From NCBI GenBank assembly GCA_021811235.1, contig JAJZPG010000018.1:1-52450 (forward strand): DNA of 52,450 nt, in the 5' to 3' direction. The notes under the pieces were generated by a model that had not been told where the DNA came from, searched no databases, and worked only from the letters and a program-made list of their open reading frames with translations. Below are positions 28,185 to 37,345 of this stretch, piece after piece. How positions within the stretch are numbered: position 1 is the stretch's first letter; each line of letters starts with the position of its first letter. This DNA comes from Pseudomonadota bacterium (GTDB taxonomy: Bacteria; Pseudomonadota; Gammaproteobacteria; Burkholderiales; Thiobacillaceae). The translations under genes and the position numbers were made by a program.

Positions 28185-30887
28185 ATGCGCACCGAAACCC
28201 CCGTCACGCTGTTTCTGAAGGATTACGCCCCGCCCGCCTGGTGGGTCGAGTCGGTCGACTTGCATGTTGCCATTCGTGACGACCACGCCGAGGTTCGCTC
28301 GCGCCTGCGCTGCACGCGCAACCCGGCCGCCGCCAACGGGGCACTGGTTCTGAACGGCGAGGCGCTGGAATTGACGCGCATCACGCTCGACGGAACAGCG
28401 CTGGACGCCTCACGCTACACCCACGCCGACGATCTGCTGACGATAGCCGGGCCGTTGCCGGATGAATGCGTGCTGGAAACCGTGGTGCACATCGCCCCCG
28501 ACCGGAACACCCAGCTCTCGGGCCTGTACCGCTCGCGCGACGGCTATTTCACGCAATGCGAAGCGGAAGGCTTCCGGCGCATCACCTTCTTCCCGGACCG
28601 GCCGGACGTGATGGCGAAGTTCACCTGCACGGTCGAGGCGGATCGCGCGCGCTTCCCGCAGCTGCTCTCTAACGGCAATCCGGTGGCGGCAGGCACTTGC
28701 GTGGACGACGCGGCGCGGCACTGGACGCGCTGGGAAGACCCCTATGCCAAACCCTGCTATCTGTTCGCGCTGGTCGCGGCCAGGCTCGACGTGCTGGAAG
28801 ACGAATTCACCACCGCCTCGGGGCGCACGGTGCGGCTGGCGGTCTACGTCGAACCTGGCAAACTCGACCAGTGCGGGCACGCGATGGCGGCGCTGAAGAA
28901 AGCGATGCGCTGGGACGAGCAGCGCTTCGGCCTGGAATACGACCTCGACCAGTACATGATCGTCGCGGTCGGCGACTTCAACATGGGGGCGATGGAGAAC
29001 AAGGGCCTCAACATCTTCAACACCAAGTACGTGCTCGCCCGTCCGGACACCGCGACCGACGCCGATTACCAGGGCATCGATCGCGTGGTGGCGCACGAGT
29101 ATTTCCACAACTGGACCGGCAACCGCGTGACCTGCCGCGACTGGTTCCAGCTGTCGCTGAAAGAAGGCCTGACTGTCTTCCGCGACCAGGAATTCGGTGC
29201 CGACACGCATTCGCGCGCGGTGACGCGGATTCAGGAGGTGCGTGCCTTGCGCGTCGGCCAGTTCCCCGAAGACGCGGGACCGATGGCGCACCCGATCCGG
29301 CCTGCCTCGTACGCCGAGATCAACAACTTCTACACCGCCACCGTCTACAACAAGGGCGCGGAAGTCATCCGCATGATGCACACGCTATTGGGACGCGATG
29401 GCTTCCGGCGCGGGATGGACCTGTACTTCGAGCGCCACGACGGCCAGGCCGTGACCTGCGAGGATTTCGTCGCAGCGATGCAGGATGCCTCGGGTGTCGA
29501 TCTCACGCAGTTCCGCCGCTGGTACGCGCGCGCCGGCACTCCGCGTCTGCATGCCGCGGGCACTTGGGATGCGGCGACCCGGCGCTATACGCTGACCCTG
29601 ACGCAGAGCCTCGCGCCGACCGCCTACGAAAAGCGCCTGGCCGAATCGGGCCAGGCGGTCGCCGACGGACCGCTGCACATCCCGGTCGCGCTCGGGCTGG
29701 TGTTGCCGGACGGCAGCGATGCGGCTTTGAGGCTGGCTGGCGAGACGCAGGCCGCAGGTACCACGCGCGTGCTGTCGTTGACGGAAGCCACACAGACTTT
29801 TGTATTCGAAGACATTCCCGCCGCACCCGTGGCTTCGCTGCTACGCGATTTCTCCGCGCCGGTGCTGCTCGAATTCGAACAGACCGACTTTGAGCTTGCG
29901 CACCTGATGGCGCACGATTCCGACGCCTTCAACCGCTGGGAAGCCGGCCAGCGGCTGGCGACGCGCGTCCTGCTCGCCGGCATCGCAGCGGGCGGCGCCG
30001 GCAGCGGCTGGATTCCCGAGGCCTTCGTCGCCGCCTGCGGCCGCGTGCTCGACGACGGTCTGAAGGGCGACCCCGCCCTCGCCGCCGAAGCGCTCAACCT
30101 GCCTGCCGAGGCCGTGCTCGCCGAAGCCAGGGTCGCGCTGGGCGAGGTCATCGACCCGGAAGCCATCCACGCCGCGCGCGTCGGCCTGCGCCGCCACCTG
30201 GCCGCCCGTTTGCGCGACCGATTCGAAGCCGTCTGGACTGCGCTCGCGCCGGGCGAGGCGTATGCCCCCGACGGCGTACAGGTCGGGCGGCGCGCGCTGC
30301 GCAACGCATGCCTGGGCTATCTCGCCGAAAGCGACGCCGGATATCTGGAAGCGTCCGTGCTGCCGCGCCTCACCGCACAGCTTGCGCCCGGCGGCAACAT
30401 GACCGACGAGATCGCCGCGCTGGCCACGCTCGCCAACCTCGACCAGCCCGAACGCGAGACAGCGCTTGCCGACTTTTACGCCCGCTGGCAAACCGAGGCC
30501 CTGGTGATCGACAAGTGGTTCTCGGTGCAAGCCACCTCGCGCCTGCCCGGCACCACCGCGCACGTGCGCACCCTGATGCAGCACCCCGCCTTCGACCTGA
30601 AAAATCCCAACCGCGTCTACGCCCTGATCCGCGGCTTCTGCGGCGCCAACCCGCGCCACTTCCACGCTGCCGACGGCAGCGGCTACGCCCTGGCCGCGGA
30701 TGTGATCAGCGAATTGCAGGCCATGAACCCGCAGGTCGCCTCGCGCATCGCCCGCAGCTTCGACCGCTGGCGGCAGTTCGATGCAGGCCGTCAGGCGCAC
30801 GCCCGTACAGCCCTGGAGCGCATCGCCGCCGTCGATGGCCTGGCCAAGGACGTGGCGGAAGTGGTGGGGAATGCGTTGAAGGCCTGA
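28185..30887 (+). CDS. pepN: Aminopeptidase N (M1 family zinc peptidase)
   Basis: A cytoplasmic zinc aminopeptidase of 900 aa, close to the E. coli-type PepN. Substrate-site motif GAMEN is in FNMGAMENKGLNIF. The zinc motif HEXXH is in VVAHEYFHNWTGNRVT, with the third ligand Glu in SLKEGLT. The ATG at 28185 matches the family start (RTETPVTLFLKDY); an open frame reaches back to 28050 but encodes no family sequence. It lies 145 bp after prfB, and a GC-rich hairpin (GCGCGCAAAAAAGCGCG) falls in this gap. Confidence 0.95.
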   Translation: MRTETPVTLFLKDYAPPAWWVESVDLHVAIRDDHAEVRSRLRCTRNPAAANGALVLNGEALELTRITLDGTALDASRYTHADDLLTIAGPLPDECVLETVVHIAPDRNTQLSGLYRSRDGYFTQCEAEGFRRITFFPDRPDVMAKFTCTVEADRARFPQLLSNGNPVAAGTCVDDAARHWTRWEDPYAKPCYLFALVAARLDVLEDEFTTASGRTVRLAVYVEPGKLDQCGHAMAALKKAMRWDEQRFGLEYDLDQYMIVAVGDFNMGAMENKGLNIFNTKYVLARPDTATDADYQGIDRVVAHEYFHNWTGNRVTCRDWFQLSLKEGLTVFRDQEFGADTHSRAVTRIQEVRALRVGQFPEDAGPMAHPIRPASYAEINNFYTATVYNKGAEVIRMMHTLLGRDGFRRGMDLYFERHDGQAVTCEDFVAAMQDASGVDLTQFRRWYARAGTPRLHAAGTWDAATRRYTLTLTQSLAPTAYEKRLAESGQAVADGPLHIPVALGLVLPDGSDAALRLAGETQAAGTTRVLSLTEATQTFVFEDIPAAPVASLLRDFSAPVLLEFEQTDFELAHLMAHDSDAFNRWEAGQRLATRVLLAGIAAGGAGSGWIPEAFVAACGRVLDDGLKGDPALAAEALNLPAEAVLAEARVALGEVIDPEAIHAARVGLRRHLAARLRDRFEAVWTALAPGEAYAPDGVQVGRRALRNACLGYLAESDAGYLEASVLPRLTAQLAPGGNMTDEIAALATLANLDQPERETALADFYARWQTEALVIDKWFSVQATSRLPGTTAHVRTLMQHPAFDLKNPNRVYALIRGFCGANPRHFHAADGSGYALAADVISELQAMNPQVASRIARSFDRWRQFDAGRQAHARTALERIAAVDGLAKDVAEVVGNALKA

Positions 30888-31105
30888 TTGAGGAAGGGGT
30901 TGCCTCCCCCGTGCAGGGTGACGGCGGGGCGTGGTTTCTGACCCAAGGGGCCGAATGGCAACCCACCAAGACAGACACCAACCGGCGAGAAGCTAGTAAA
31001 CAAGAAGCCCCGCCCTACGTGCCTAAGCGATCAGCCAAGCTTGCCATGACCGGCAGACAAAAGCCGGGCGAGGCGGCCCTTGGGCCGTCCCGCCCGAACG
31101 TAACG

Positions 31106-31945
31106 TCATGGCTGGGGCTGCTCAACCCTTGCCGATTCCCATGCATGGATTGCCTGTTTCCGGGTTTCACCCCAGTGATACCCGCCTAGCCTGCCGCTTT
31201 GCTGGATGACACGGTGGCAAGGGATCAGGAAGGCGACAGGGTTCGCCCCTACCGCCCGTCCAACCGCTCGCGCAGAATTGGGATGACCGATTGCGGCTGC
31301 CACCTGGGAATAGCTCGCCACCCTTGCCGGGGGGATCTGTAACAAGGCTTTCCACACACTGATCTGAAAGTTCGTTCCGGAAACGTGCAAGGACACGGGA
31401 CGGTCCGGTTTCCTTTCTCCGTGGAACATGGCCCTGATGACCGCAAGCGTTCGCTGGCGGTTTTCACGCATAGCCGCATGGGGCCACGCTTTATGCAGGC
31501 CGGTCAGATATTCATCGATTTCCGTGCCGTCCAGAAACGCAAAACTACAGACGCCTCTGGGCGTGGTGGCAATGAATGCTTGTCCGAAAGGGGTGTCATG
31601 TACGGCATGTTCAATCGTCAAACCCAGGCCGCCCGTCTTGTATTCACCGGGCGTCACCGCTTCCAGATGAACGAAGTGGTCATACAAGCGCGAACCGCTA
31701 CTCAAACCCAGGGCGTCCGAAACTTCCAGCAGGGATTTCGATTCGCTCAGCAATTGTTTGGCACGCTCCAGCGTCAGCACCTGCAGGAATCTTTTCGGCG
31801 TGACGCCGGCCCAGCGGCTGAACAGGCGTTGGAAGTGGAAGGGGCTCAGGTGCAAGTGCCCCGCAATTTCCTGCAAGGTGGGCTGGCTATCCACCCGGCT
31901 GGCAATGAAAGAAATTGCCTCGGCTATGCGGTCGTAATCTGACAT
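31106..31945 (-). CDS. Ada-like AraC-type DNA-binding domain fused to methylated-DNA-cysteine methyltransferase
   Basis: A 279-residue fusion. The N-terminal AraC-type helix-turn-helix domain covers about residues 8-100 (LQEIAGHLHLSPFHFQRLFSRWAGVTPKRF). The C-terminal O6-methylguanine methyltransferase covers about residues 110-275, with the acceptor cysteine in FLIPCHRVIQ and the DNA-binding NFQISVWKALLQIPPARVASYSQ stretch (read in parts). It lacks the N-terminal zinc-cysteine domain of full Ada that senses methylphosphotriesters, so regulation by that route is not expected. The gene stands alone, with about 220 bp of non-coding DNA on each side. Confidence 0.9.
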   Translation of the reverse strand: MSDYDRIAEAISFIASRVDSQPTLQEIAGHLHLSPFHFQRLFSRWAGVTPKRFLQVLTLERAKQLLSESKSLLEVSDALGLSSGSRLYDHFVHLEAVTPGEYKTGGLGLTIEHAVHDTPFGQAFIATTPRGVCSFAFLDGTEIDEYLTGLHKAWPHAAMRENRQRTLAVIRAMFHGERKPDRPVSLHVSGTNFQISVWKALLQIPPARVASYSQVAAAIGHPNSARAVGRAVGANPVAFLIPCHRVIQQSGRLGGYHWGETRKQAIHAWESARVEQPQP

Positions 31946-32164
31946 GGAGGTTTTCCCTGGACGGAGCGGCTGCGCCTATTCAGGTTCGGTTGATGGAGGT
32001 GCCACCGTCGGCGAGGAGCGCCGAGCCGGTGGTGAAACGCGATGCGTTATTTTCGTACTGACAAGAACTTGCTCCAGTACGAGTGGAATATGGAGGTTTC
32101 CGCGCCCATTCGCGACCCGGATCTTGCTATGTTTCGGCCATGACGCAGGACCGCACGTAATGGG

Positions 32165-32758
32165 TTACGGATGCACCTTCTCGTGCCGTTCCAGCATCAG
32201 CACAAACTGTGAGATTTTCCTGGCGCGCGTTTCAGCCGTCTTGGCGGTTTGAATCCTGAACAGAACGGCGTACCTGTTCCGGCTGTCGAGCGTTCCGAAG
32301 AAGTCTTTTGCCCGCGCATTACTGTCCAGCGCGGACTGAAAATCGCTGGGTACCGTTGCCTTGCTGGGCGAGTCATACGCAGCCTCCCAGCGACCGTCAC
32401 GCTTCGCGCGCTCGATCTCCTTGAGCCCGGCCGGCTTCATCTTTCCCGTTTCAATCAGAGCGAGCGCCTTGTCCTTGTTGATCTTCGACCAAACGCTCTT
32501 GTCCGAGCGCCGGGTAAATTTCTGGAGCCAGAATTGCTCGCTGTGGGTTTGCTTTTGCCCATCTATCCATCCAAAGCACAGAGCAATCTCGATGGCTTCC
32601 GCATATGAAACTGACGGTGTATCGGCGCCCTTTTTTGCAAGCTGCAACCACACGCCGGGCGAGGTGGCGTGATTTTCATCGAGCCAGGCAGACCAGTCCT
32701 GCTGCCGCTGGAAGTGATGAATCGGCAGCTCTTTAGAGGATTGGGGGCGGGATTTCAC
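32165..32758 (-). CDS. YdeI/OmpD-associated family protein
   Basis: A 197-residue cytoplasmic protein of the YdeI family (YdhG/YjbR-like fold). Typical segments are SAWLDENHATSPGVWLQLAKK, IEIALCFGWIDGQ, FTRRSDKSVWSKINKDKA and a C-terminal FFGTLDSRNRYAVLFRI. The start is a GTG at 32756-32758. The biochemical role of the family is unknown; in E. coli YdeI-type proteins have been linked to peptide resistance. No operon partner overlaps it. Confidence 0.8.
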   Translation of the reverse strand: MKSRPQSSKELPIHHFQRQQDWSAWLDENHATSPGVWLQLAKKGADTPSVSYAEAIEIALCFGWIDGQKQTHSEQFWLQKFTRRSDKSVWSKINKDKALALIETGKMKPAGLKEIERAKRDGRWEAAYDSPSKATVPSDFQSALDSNARAKDFFGTLDSRNRYAVLFRIQTAKTAETRARKISQFVLMLERHEKVHP

Positions 32759-32812
32759 TCTTGATTCCCCTGAATTGGATGGGCGGCCATCGTAAACGGG
32801 CGCTCATGCGCA

Positions 32813-33292
32813 TCAGCCGCGCCGGGCCGCTTCGATCGCCGCAATGTCGATCTTCCTCATCTGCATCATCGCCTCGAAAGCGCGCTTGGCTGCGGCGTGA
32901 TCGGGATCGGCGATTGCGTCAGTGAGCGCGCGCGGCGTGATCTGCCACGACAGCCCCCACTTGTCCTTGCACCAGCCGCAGGCGCTCTCCTGACCGCCGT
33001 TGTCCACGATCGCATTCCACAAGCGATCGGTTTCGGCCTGGTCGTCAGTCGCAACCTGGAACGAAAAAGCCTCGCTGTGCTTGAACGCCGGGCCACCATT
33101 CAGACCGAGGCAAGGGATGCCGATCACGGTGAACTCCACCGTCAGGACATCGCCCAGCTTGCCCGCGGGATAGTCGCCGGGCGCACGATGGACCGCTCCC
33201 ACCGCGCTGTCCGGGAACGTCTCGGCGTAGAACTTCGCGGCGTCCAATGCGGTGCCGTCATACCAGAGGCAGATCGTGTTCTTGGGGACCAT
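32813..33292 (-). CDS. VOC-superfamily protein (PhnB/3-demethylubiquinone methyltransferase-like)
   Basis: A 159-residue member of the vicinal-oxygen-chelate fold. The opening NTICLWYDGTALDAAKFYAETFPDS (read in parts), the GIPCLGLNGGPAFKHSEAFSFQV core and the ACGWCKDKWGLSWQITPRAL stretch match the PhnB-like group, which is often mislabelled as 3-demethylubiquinone-9 methyltransferase. No enzymatic activity is assigned. A YCII-type gene lies about 200 bp upstream on the same strand; these two families often occur together. Confidence 0.85.
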   Translation of the reverse strand: MVPKNTICLWYDGTALDAAKFYAETFPDSAVGAVHRAPGDYPAGKLGDVLTVEFTVIGIPCLGLNGGPAFKHSEAFSFQVATDDQAETDRLWNAIVDNGGQESACGWCKDKWGLSWQITPRALTDAIADPDHAAAKRAFEAMMQMRKIDIAAIEAARRG

Positions 33293-33488
33293 ATTCGTTC
33301 TCCTTCATGACTGTCTACGTGAATCCATCCGCGCAAGCTTGCGCGTGGACCGACCCGTGGCGCCGGACCTGAAGGCGCCAGTTGCTTCATGGAGCAGGCG
33401 CTTCCTCCGCGTCGAACTCACTGTGCGAAGGGCCTTGTAGGTTCAAACCGCCGATTCCGGAGAAGAAGCGGCCTCCGGCGTCAGCTTC

Positions 33489-33857
33489 TCAGTTCAAGTC
33501 AGCCGCCTCGTACAGCGGCCGGATTTCGATCTCGCTCGGTCCCGGCATGGGATTGGGGCAGCGCATCCCCCAAGCGACCGCCTCGTCCATGTCCTTTACT
33601 TCCCAGAGCCAGAAGCCCGCGACCAGTTCCCGGGGCTCGGCGAAAGGCCCGTCGATGACCGTGCGGCCGGGACCATCGAACGCGATACGCTTGCCGTACG
33701 CGGAGGGCTTGAGGCCGTCGGCGGCGAGCAGGACGCCGGCGTTGCGCAGCTCATCATTGAATCTGCCCATCGCCTCGAGCATCCCGGTCGTCCAGGCCGT
33801 CGGAAGAAGGTCCTTTTCGCTGTCTTCGGTCGCCTTCACCAGCACCATCACACGCAT
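33489..33857 (-). CDS. YCII-related (DGPF domain) protein
   Basis: A 122-residue protein with the family motif DGPF in RTVIDGPFAEPRELVAGFW and a ferredoxin-like fold start RVMVLVKATEDSE. The ATG at 33855-33857 has AAGGAG 7 nt upstream, which decides the start against a longer frame. Proteins of this family are frequently encoded with ECF sigma factors and VOC proteins. Only the VOC gene is present here, so the cluster may be a remnant. No function is assigned. Confidence 0.85.
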   Translation of the reverse strand: MRVMVLVKATEDSEKDLLPTAWTTGMLEAMGRFNDELRNAGVLLAADGLKPSAYGKRIAFDGPGRTVIDGPFAEPRELVAGFWLWEVKDMDEAVAWGMRCPNPMPGPSEIEIRPLYEAADLN

Positions 33858-34044
33858 TGTCTGTCTCCTTGGCTGCCCCGGCCGCATCGGCCTTGTATCG
33901 GAACGACGAACGGGGCTTCCGGAAATCGACATCGTCCTGCAAGATTTTCCCCGATAGCTGGGGCTCTGGGCGTTAAGGACAGTTGGGCTTGCAGGCAGCG
34001 CTGATTGTGCTGCTAACGTTTGAATTCAACGGTGCTGCAGGGCT

Positions 34045-34527
34045 CTATCGCGCAGCGTCCGTTGGAATGATAGGTTGGGCATCTGTTGCACCCAGAGCTA
34101 CAAACTCACCTTCAAGTCGCCCTGCAACTTCCCCGCCAAAACGCAGTACTGAGGCGACCCTGATCCGAGCCTTACCCTTGCGTTTGAGCATGCGAATAAA
34201 CGGCCCCCACGCTTCCGTACTTGCAATGGCAGCCTCCGCAGTGAATGTTCCGTCAATTGGCCGTTCATAAGACATTGTGTTCCTTTGGATAACTAAGCGA
34301 CTTGCGATGCCTTCATCGGCCAGACGAGTGTGCAACAGTGACCAAGCCGCCAGAATTGCTACGGCAGATGCGCTCCCGCCAAATACGGTGTCACGATGAT
34401 TGATGTTAGGCGCAAGAGGCGCGCTCAGAATCACGCCTTCTGCCTGTACTTGGACTACACCGACTTCCATTGCCTTTGAAAGGGGAATGTGGTCGTGAAG
34501 ATATTTCTCTAGCTCGTTCGGACACAT
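34045..34527 (-). CDS. YiiD C-terminal-type putative thioesterase (hotdog fold)
   Basis: A 160-residue hotdog-fold protein. LEKYLHDHIPLSKAMEVGV at the N-terminus and NINHRDTVFGGSASAVAILAAW with the following SLLHTRLADEG match the putative thioesterase domain seen at the C-terminus of YiiD. The substrate is unknown. Both flanks are non-coding (187 and 253 bp) and look AT-richer than the backbone, which suggests acquisition by transfer. Confidence 0.8.
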   Translation of the reverse strand: MCPNELEKYLHDHIPLSKAMEVGVVQVQAEGVILSAPLAPNINHRDTVFGGSASAVAILAAWSLLHTRLADEGIASRLVIQRNTMSYERPIDGTFTAEAAIASTEAWGPFIRMLKRKGKARIRVASVLRFGGEVAGRLEGEFVALGATDAQPIIPTDAAR

Positions 34528-34780
34528 ACGGGAGCTTACTTAAGGGACCCAACGTAAAAATGAGCGGCCTGCGCGGCTGCCATGTCAGACGCAGAGTTTT
34601 CCAGACCGAAGTTCATAAAGTGTGCTCTTAGATAATCCAAATTTCTCGTAGAACGACGTCCCCCCGGTTTTCAGTAGCACTCGGCTTTAGAGACCGGCGG
34701 TTGATGAATTATGCACCTGTTGGTTTTTGCGCCATGCGCGCTGTTATTTCTGTCAGCCAGGGTACTCGAATGAGTACGGG

Positions 34781-36580
34781 TCACCCCTCCGCCACCACCC
34801 CCAGCACCGCCTCGCCATACGCTTCCAGTTTCTTCGTCCCCAGCCCCGATATCTCGCCCAGTTCCGCCAGGGTGGCGGGACGGCGGGCGGCGATTTCGCG
34901 CAGGGTGGCGTCGTGCAGGATGACGTAGGCGGGCACGCCCTTCTCGTTGGCGGTTTCACGGCGCCAGGCGCGCAGGGACAGGAACAGCGGATCCTCGTCG
35001 TCGTGGACGCCTTCGCCGGAACTGGGTGCGAAGCGGGATTTCCTGCTGCGTGCCGGGCGCTCTTCGATGGCGCGCAGCATCACGGTTTCCTCGCCCTTCA
35101 GCACGGGCTTGGCGGCCTGGGTGAGCTTGAGCGCGCCGTAGGCGGTGTGATCGACTTCCAGCAATCCTCGCACCACCAGCTGGCGCAGCACGGCGCGCCA
35201 GACCTTGTCGGTCTGGCCCGCGCCGATGCCGAACACGCTCAGCTGGCTGTGGCCGAAGCGGTCGATCTTCTCGGTGGTCTTGCCGAGCAGCACGTCGATG
35301 ACGTGGCCGGCACCGAAGCGCTGGCCGGTGCGGTAGACCGCACTCAACAATTTCTGTGCGGCCTCGGTGCCGTCCCACAGGGTGGGCGGGTTGAGGCAGA
35401 CGTCGCAGTTGCCGCACGGCTGGCTGGCTTCGCCGAAATAGCTCAGCAATGCAACGCGGCGGCAGCTCGCCGCCTCGCACAGTCCGACCAGCGCGTCGAG
35501 CTTGGCGTGGCCGATGCGCTTGTGCGCGTCCTCGGCCTCGCCCTCGTCGATGAAGCGGCGCTGCGTGACGACGTCCTGCAGGCCCCACGCCATCCACGCT
35601 TCGGCGGGCTCGCCGTCGCGCCCCGCGCGGCCGGTTTCCTGGTAGTAACCCTCGACCGAGCGCGGCAGGTCCAGGTGGGCGACGAAGCGCACGTCGGGCT
35701 TGTCGATGCCCATGCCGAATGCGAGGGTGGCGACCATGACGACGCCGTCCTCGCGCAGGAATCTTTCCTGGTGGCGGCGCCGGGTGTCGTTGTCCATGCC
35801 GCCGTGGTAGGGCAAGGCGGTGAAGCCGGCATGCCTAAGCGCATCCGCGGTCTCTTCGACCTTCTTGCGCGTGCTGCAGTAGACGATGCCTGCCTCGCCT
35901 TTGTGTTCGCCCAGGAAATCCAGCAACTGGCGGCGCGGGTCGGATTTTTCGGCAATCCGATAACGGATGTTGGGACGGTCGAAGCTGGCGACGAACACGC
36001 GCGCATCGTGCAAATCGAGCCGGTCGAGAATTTCGGCACGCGTCGCGGCGTCGGCGGTGGCGGTGAGCGCGATGCGCGGCACCGCCGGAAAGCGTTCGTG
36101 CAGCGCGGACAGGCCGAGGTATTCGGGACGGAAGTCGTGTCCCCATTGCGACACGCAGTGCGCCTCGTCGATGGCGAACAGCGCGACGCGGGCCTGTTCG
36201 AGCAGGCCCTGAAAACGCGGCGTCAGCAGGCGTTCCGGGGCGACGTACAGCAGCTTCAGCTTCCCGGCCGCGAAGTCGCGCTCGACCTGCATCGCCGCCG
36301 CACCGTCCAGGCTGGAGTTCAGGAACGCAGCGGCGATACCGAGTTCCTGCAGCGCGGCGACCTGATCCTGCATCAGCGCGATCAGCGGCGACACCACCAC
36401 CGCGCAGCCCTCGCGCAACAGCGCCGGAATCTGGTAGCACAGCGACTTGCCGCCGCCGGTCGGCATCAGCACCAGCGCGTCGCCGCCCGCCGCGACCGTA
36501 TCGACGATGGCGGCCTGGTCGCCGCGGAAGGTGGGGTAGCCGAAGACGCGGTTGAGCAGGCTTAAGGGGGTGTCGGGCAT
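34781..36580 (-). CDS. recQ: ATP-dependent DNA helicase RecQ
   Basis: A 3'-5' DNA helicase of recombination and fork repair, 599 aa. Walker A is LMPTGGGKSLCYQ, the DEAH box is FAIDEAHCVSQWGHDFRPEY, and motif VI ends in QETGRAGRDG. The zinc site uses cysteines in EAASCRRVALL and PCGNCDVC. The winged-helix region follows, and an HRDC domain lies in the last 80 residues (LRAWRRETANEKGVPAYVILHD). It is divergent from the toxin-antitoxin operon, sharing a 71-bp gap. Confidence 0.96.
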   Translation of the reverse strand: MPDTPLSLLNRVFGYPTFRGDQAAIVDTVAAGGDALVLMPTGGGKSLCYQIPALLREGCAVVVSPLIALMQDQVAALQELGIAAAFLNSSLDGAAAMQVERDFAAGKLKLLYVAPERLLTPRFQGLLEQARVALFAIDEAHCVSQWGHDFRPEYLGLSALHERFPAVPRIALTATADAATRAEILDRLDLHDARVFVASFDRPNIRYRIAEKSDPRRQLLDFLGEHKGEAGIVYCSTRKKVEETADALRHAGFTALPYHGGMDNDTRRRHQERFLREDGVVMVATLAFGMGIDKPDVRFVAHLDLPRSVEGYYQETGRAGRDGEPAEAWMAWGLQDVVTQRRFIDEGEAEDAHKRIGHAKLDALVGLCEAASCRRVALLSYFGEASQPCGNCDVCLNPPTLWDGTEAAQKLLSAVYRTGQRFGAGHVIDVLLGKTTEKIDRFGHSQLSVFGIGAGQTDKVWRAVLRQLVVRGLLEVDHTAYGALKLTQAAKPVLKGEETVMLRAIEERPARSRKSRFAPSSGEGVHDDEDPLFLSLRAWRRETANEKGVPAYVILHDATLREIAARRPATLAELGEISGLGTKKLEAYGEAVLGVVAEG

Positions 36581-36601
36581 GAAAAATGAGCTAGCAGGCG
36601 A

Positions 36602-36629
36602 TGTGTCACATTGGCTATAATTGTGTCAC
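36602..36629 (+). promoter_or_regulatory. Toxin-antitoxin promoter with paired operator-like boxes
   Basis: A perfect -10 (TATAAT, 36616-36621) is bracketed by two copies of TGTGTCAC at 36602-36609 and 36622-36629, exactly 20 bp apart, about two helical turns. Each is an odd palindrome (GTG-T-CAC), as expected for a dimeric antitoxin. Binding here would block the promoter. Confidence 0.65.
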
Positions 36630-36651
36630 GTTTTGCTCCCGGAGCGCTTAA

Positions 36652-36891
36652 ATGAAAACCCTGACCATCCGCGAAGCACGCGAAGGCTTGTCGCATCCCG
36701 ACCAGATGTTCGCCGACAGCGATGAAGTGCTGGTGATGAAGCATGGCGAACCTGTGGCGCGCATTCTGCCCGTCAAACCTTCGGCACCTGCGCGCAAGCT
36801 CCCTTCGCTGAAGTGGCTGCGCGACCAGATTCCGTTCCAGGAAATCCCGAGCGAAACACTGATCCGCGAAGACCGCGATGCACGGGACTGA
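36652..36891 (+). CDS. Phd/YefM-like antitoxin
   Basis: A 79-residue antitoxin. The N-terminal half (TLTIREAREGLSHPDQMF, DEVLVMKHGEPVARILPV) follows the Phd/YefM pattern of a small DNA-binding domain. The C-terminal half (LPSLKWLRDQIPFQEI) is the part expected to wrap the toxin. CCGGAG 7 nt before the ATG is an acceptable ribosome binding site. The toxin gene starts 6 bp after the stop. Self-repression through the paired TGTGTCAC boxes is inferred. Confidence 0.85.
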   Translation: MKTLTIREAREGLSHPDQMFADSDEVLVMKHGEPVARILPVKPSAPARKLPSLKWLRDQIPFQEIPSETLIREDRDARD

Positions 36892-36897
36892 GCGACT

Positions 36898-37335
36898 GTG
36901 ACTGAGGTTTATCTCGACACCAGCGCGCTCATCAAGCTGTATGTGCCGGAAGCATTTTCCAGCGAGGTGGAACGTTTTGTCGCGGAGTCCGATGTACTTG
37001 TCATCAGCCGCCTGAGCGTGCTGGAGTGGCATTGCGCCATGTCGCGCCGCATGCGCGCCGGGCTGATTACCGAGGATTACCTGAACACCGCTCGCACCGA
37101 ATTCACCCGCCACCTGGCCGAGGATTATTTCCGCATCGTATCCGTCGATGACAGCATCATGATCGATGCGCTGCAGGTTCTCGACAACGTCAAGCCAGTG
37201 CCCTTGCGCACACTCGACGCCCTCCACCTGACTGCAGCACGCCACGCCGGCGTGTCCAGACTAGCCACAGCCGACCGTGTCATGACCGACGCGGCGAATC
37301 GGCTGAATCTCGCCGTAAACTCTTTTTTTGTATGA
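36898..37335 (+). CDS. PIN-domain ribonuclease toxin (VapC-like)
   Basis: A 145-residue PIN-domain protein, expected to be a metal-dependent RNase inhibited by the upstream antitoxin. The acidic residues are at Asp7 ([15 protein letters not shown]), Glu43 (LSVLEWHCA), Asp107 ([11 protein letters not shown]) and Asp126 (LATADRVM), so the active site looks complete. The start is GTG at 36898, typical of coupled toxin genes. lysS begins 10 bp after its stop, so an essential gene may share the toxin transcript. Confidence 0.9.
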   Translation: MTEVYLDTSALIKLYVPEAFSSEVERFVAESDVLVISRLSVLEWHCAMSRRMRAGLITEDYLNTARTEFTRHLAEDYFRIVSVDDSIMIDALQVLDNVKPVPLRTLDALHLTAARHAGVSRLATADRVMTDAANRLNLAVNSFFV

Positions 37336-37345
37336 CCTCGTCCCC

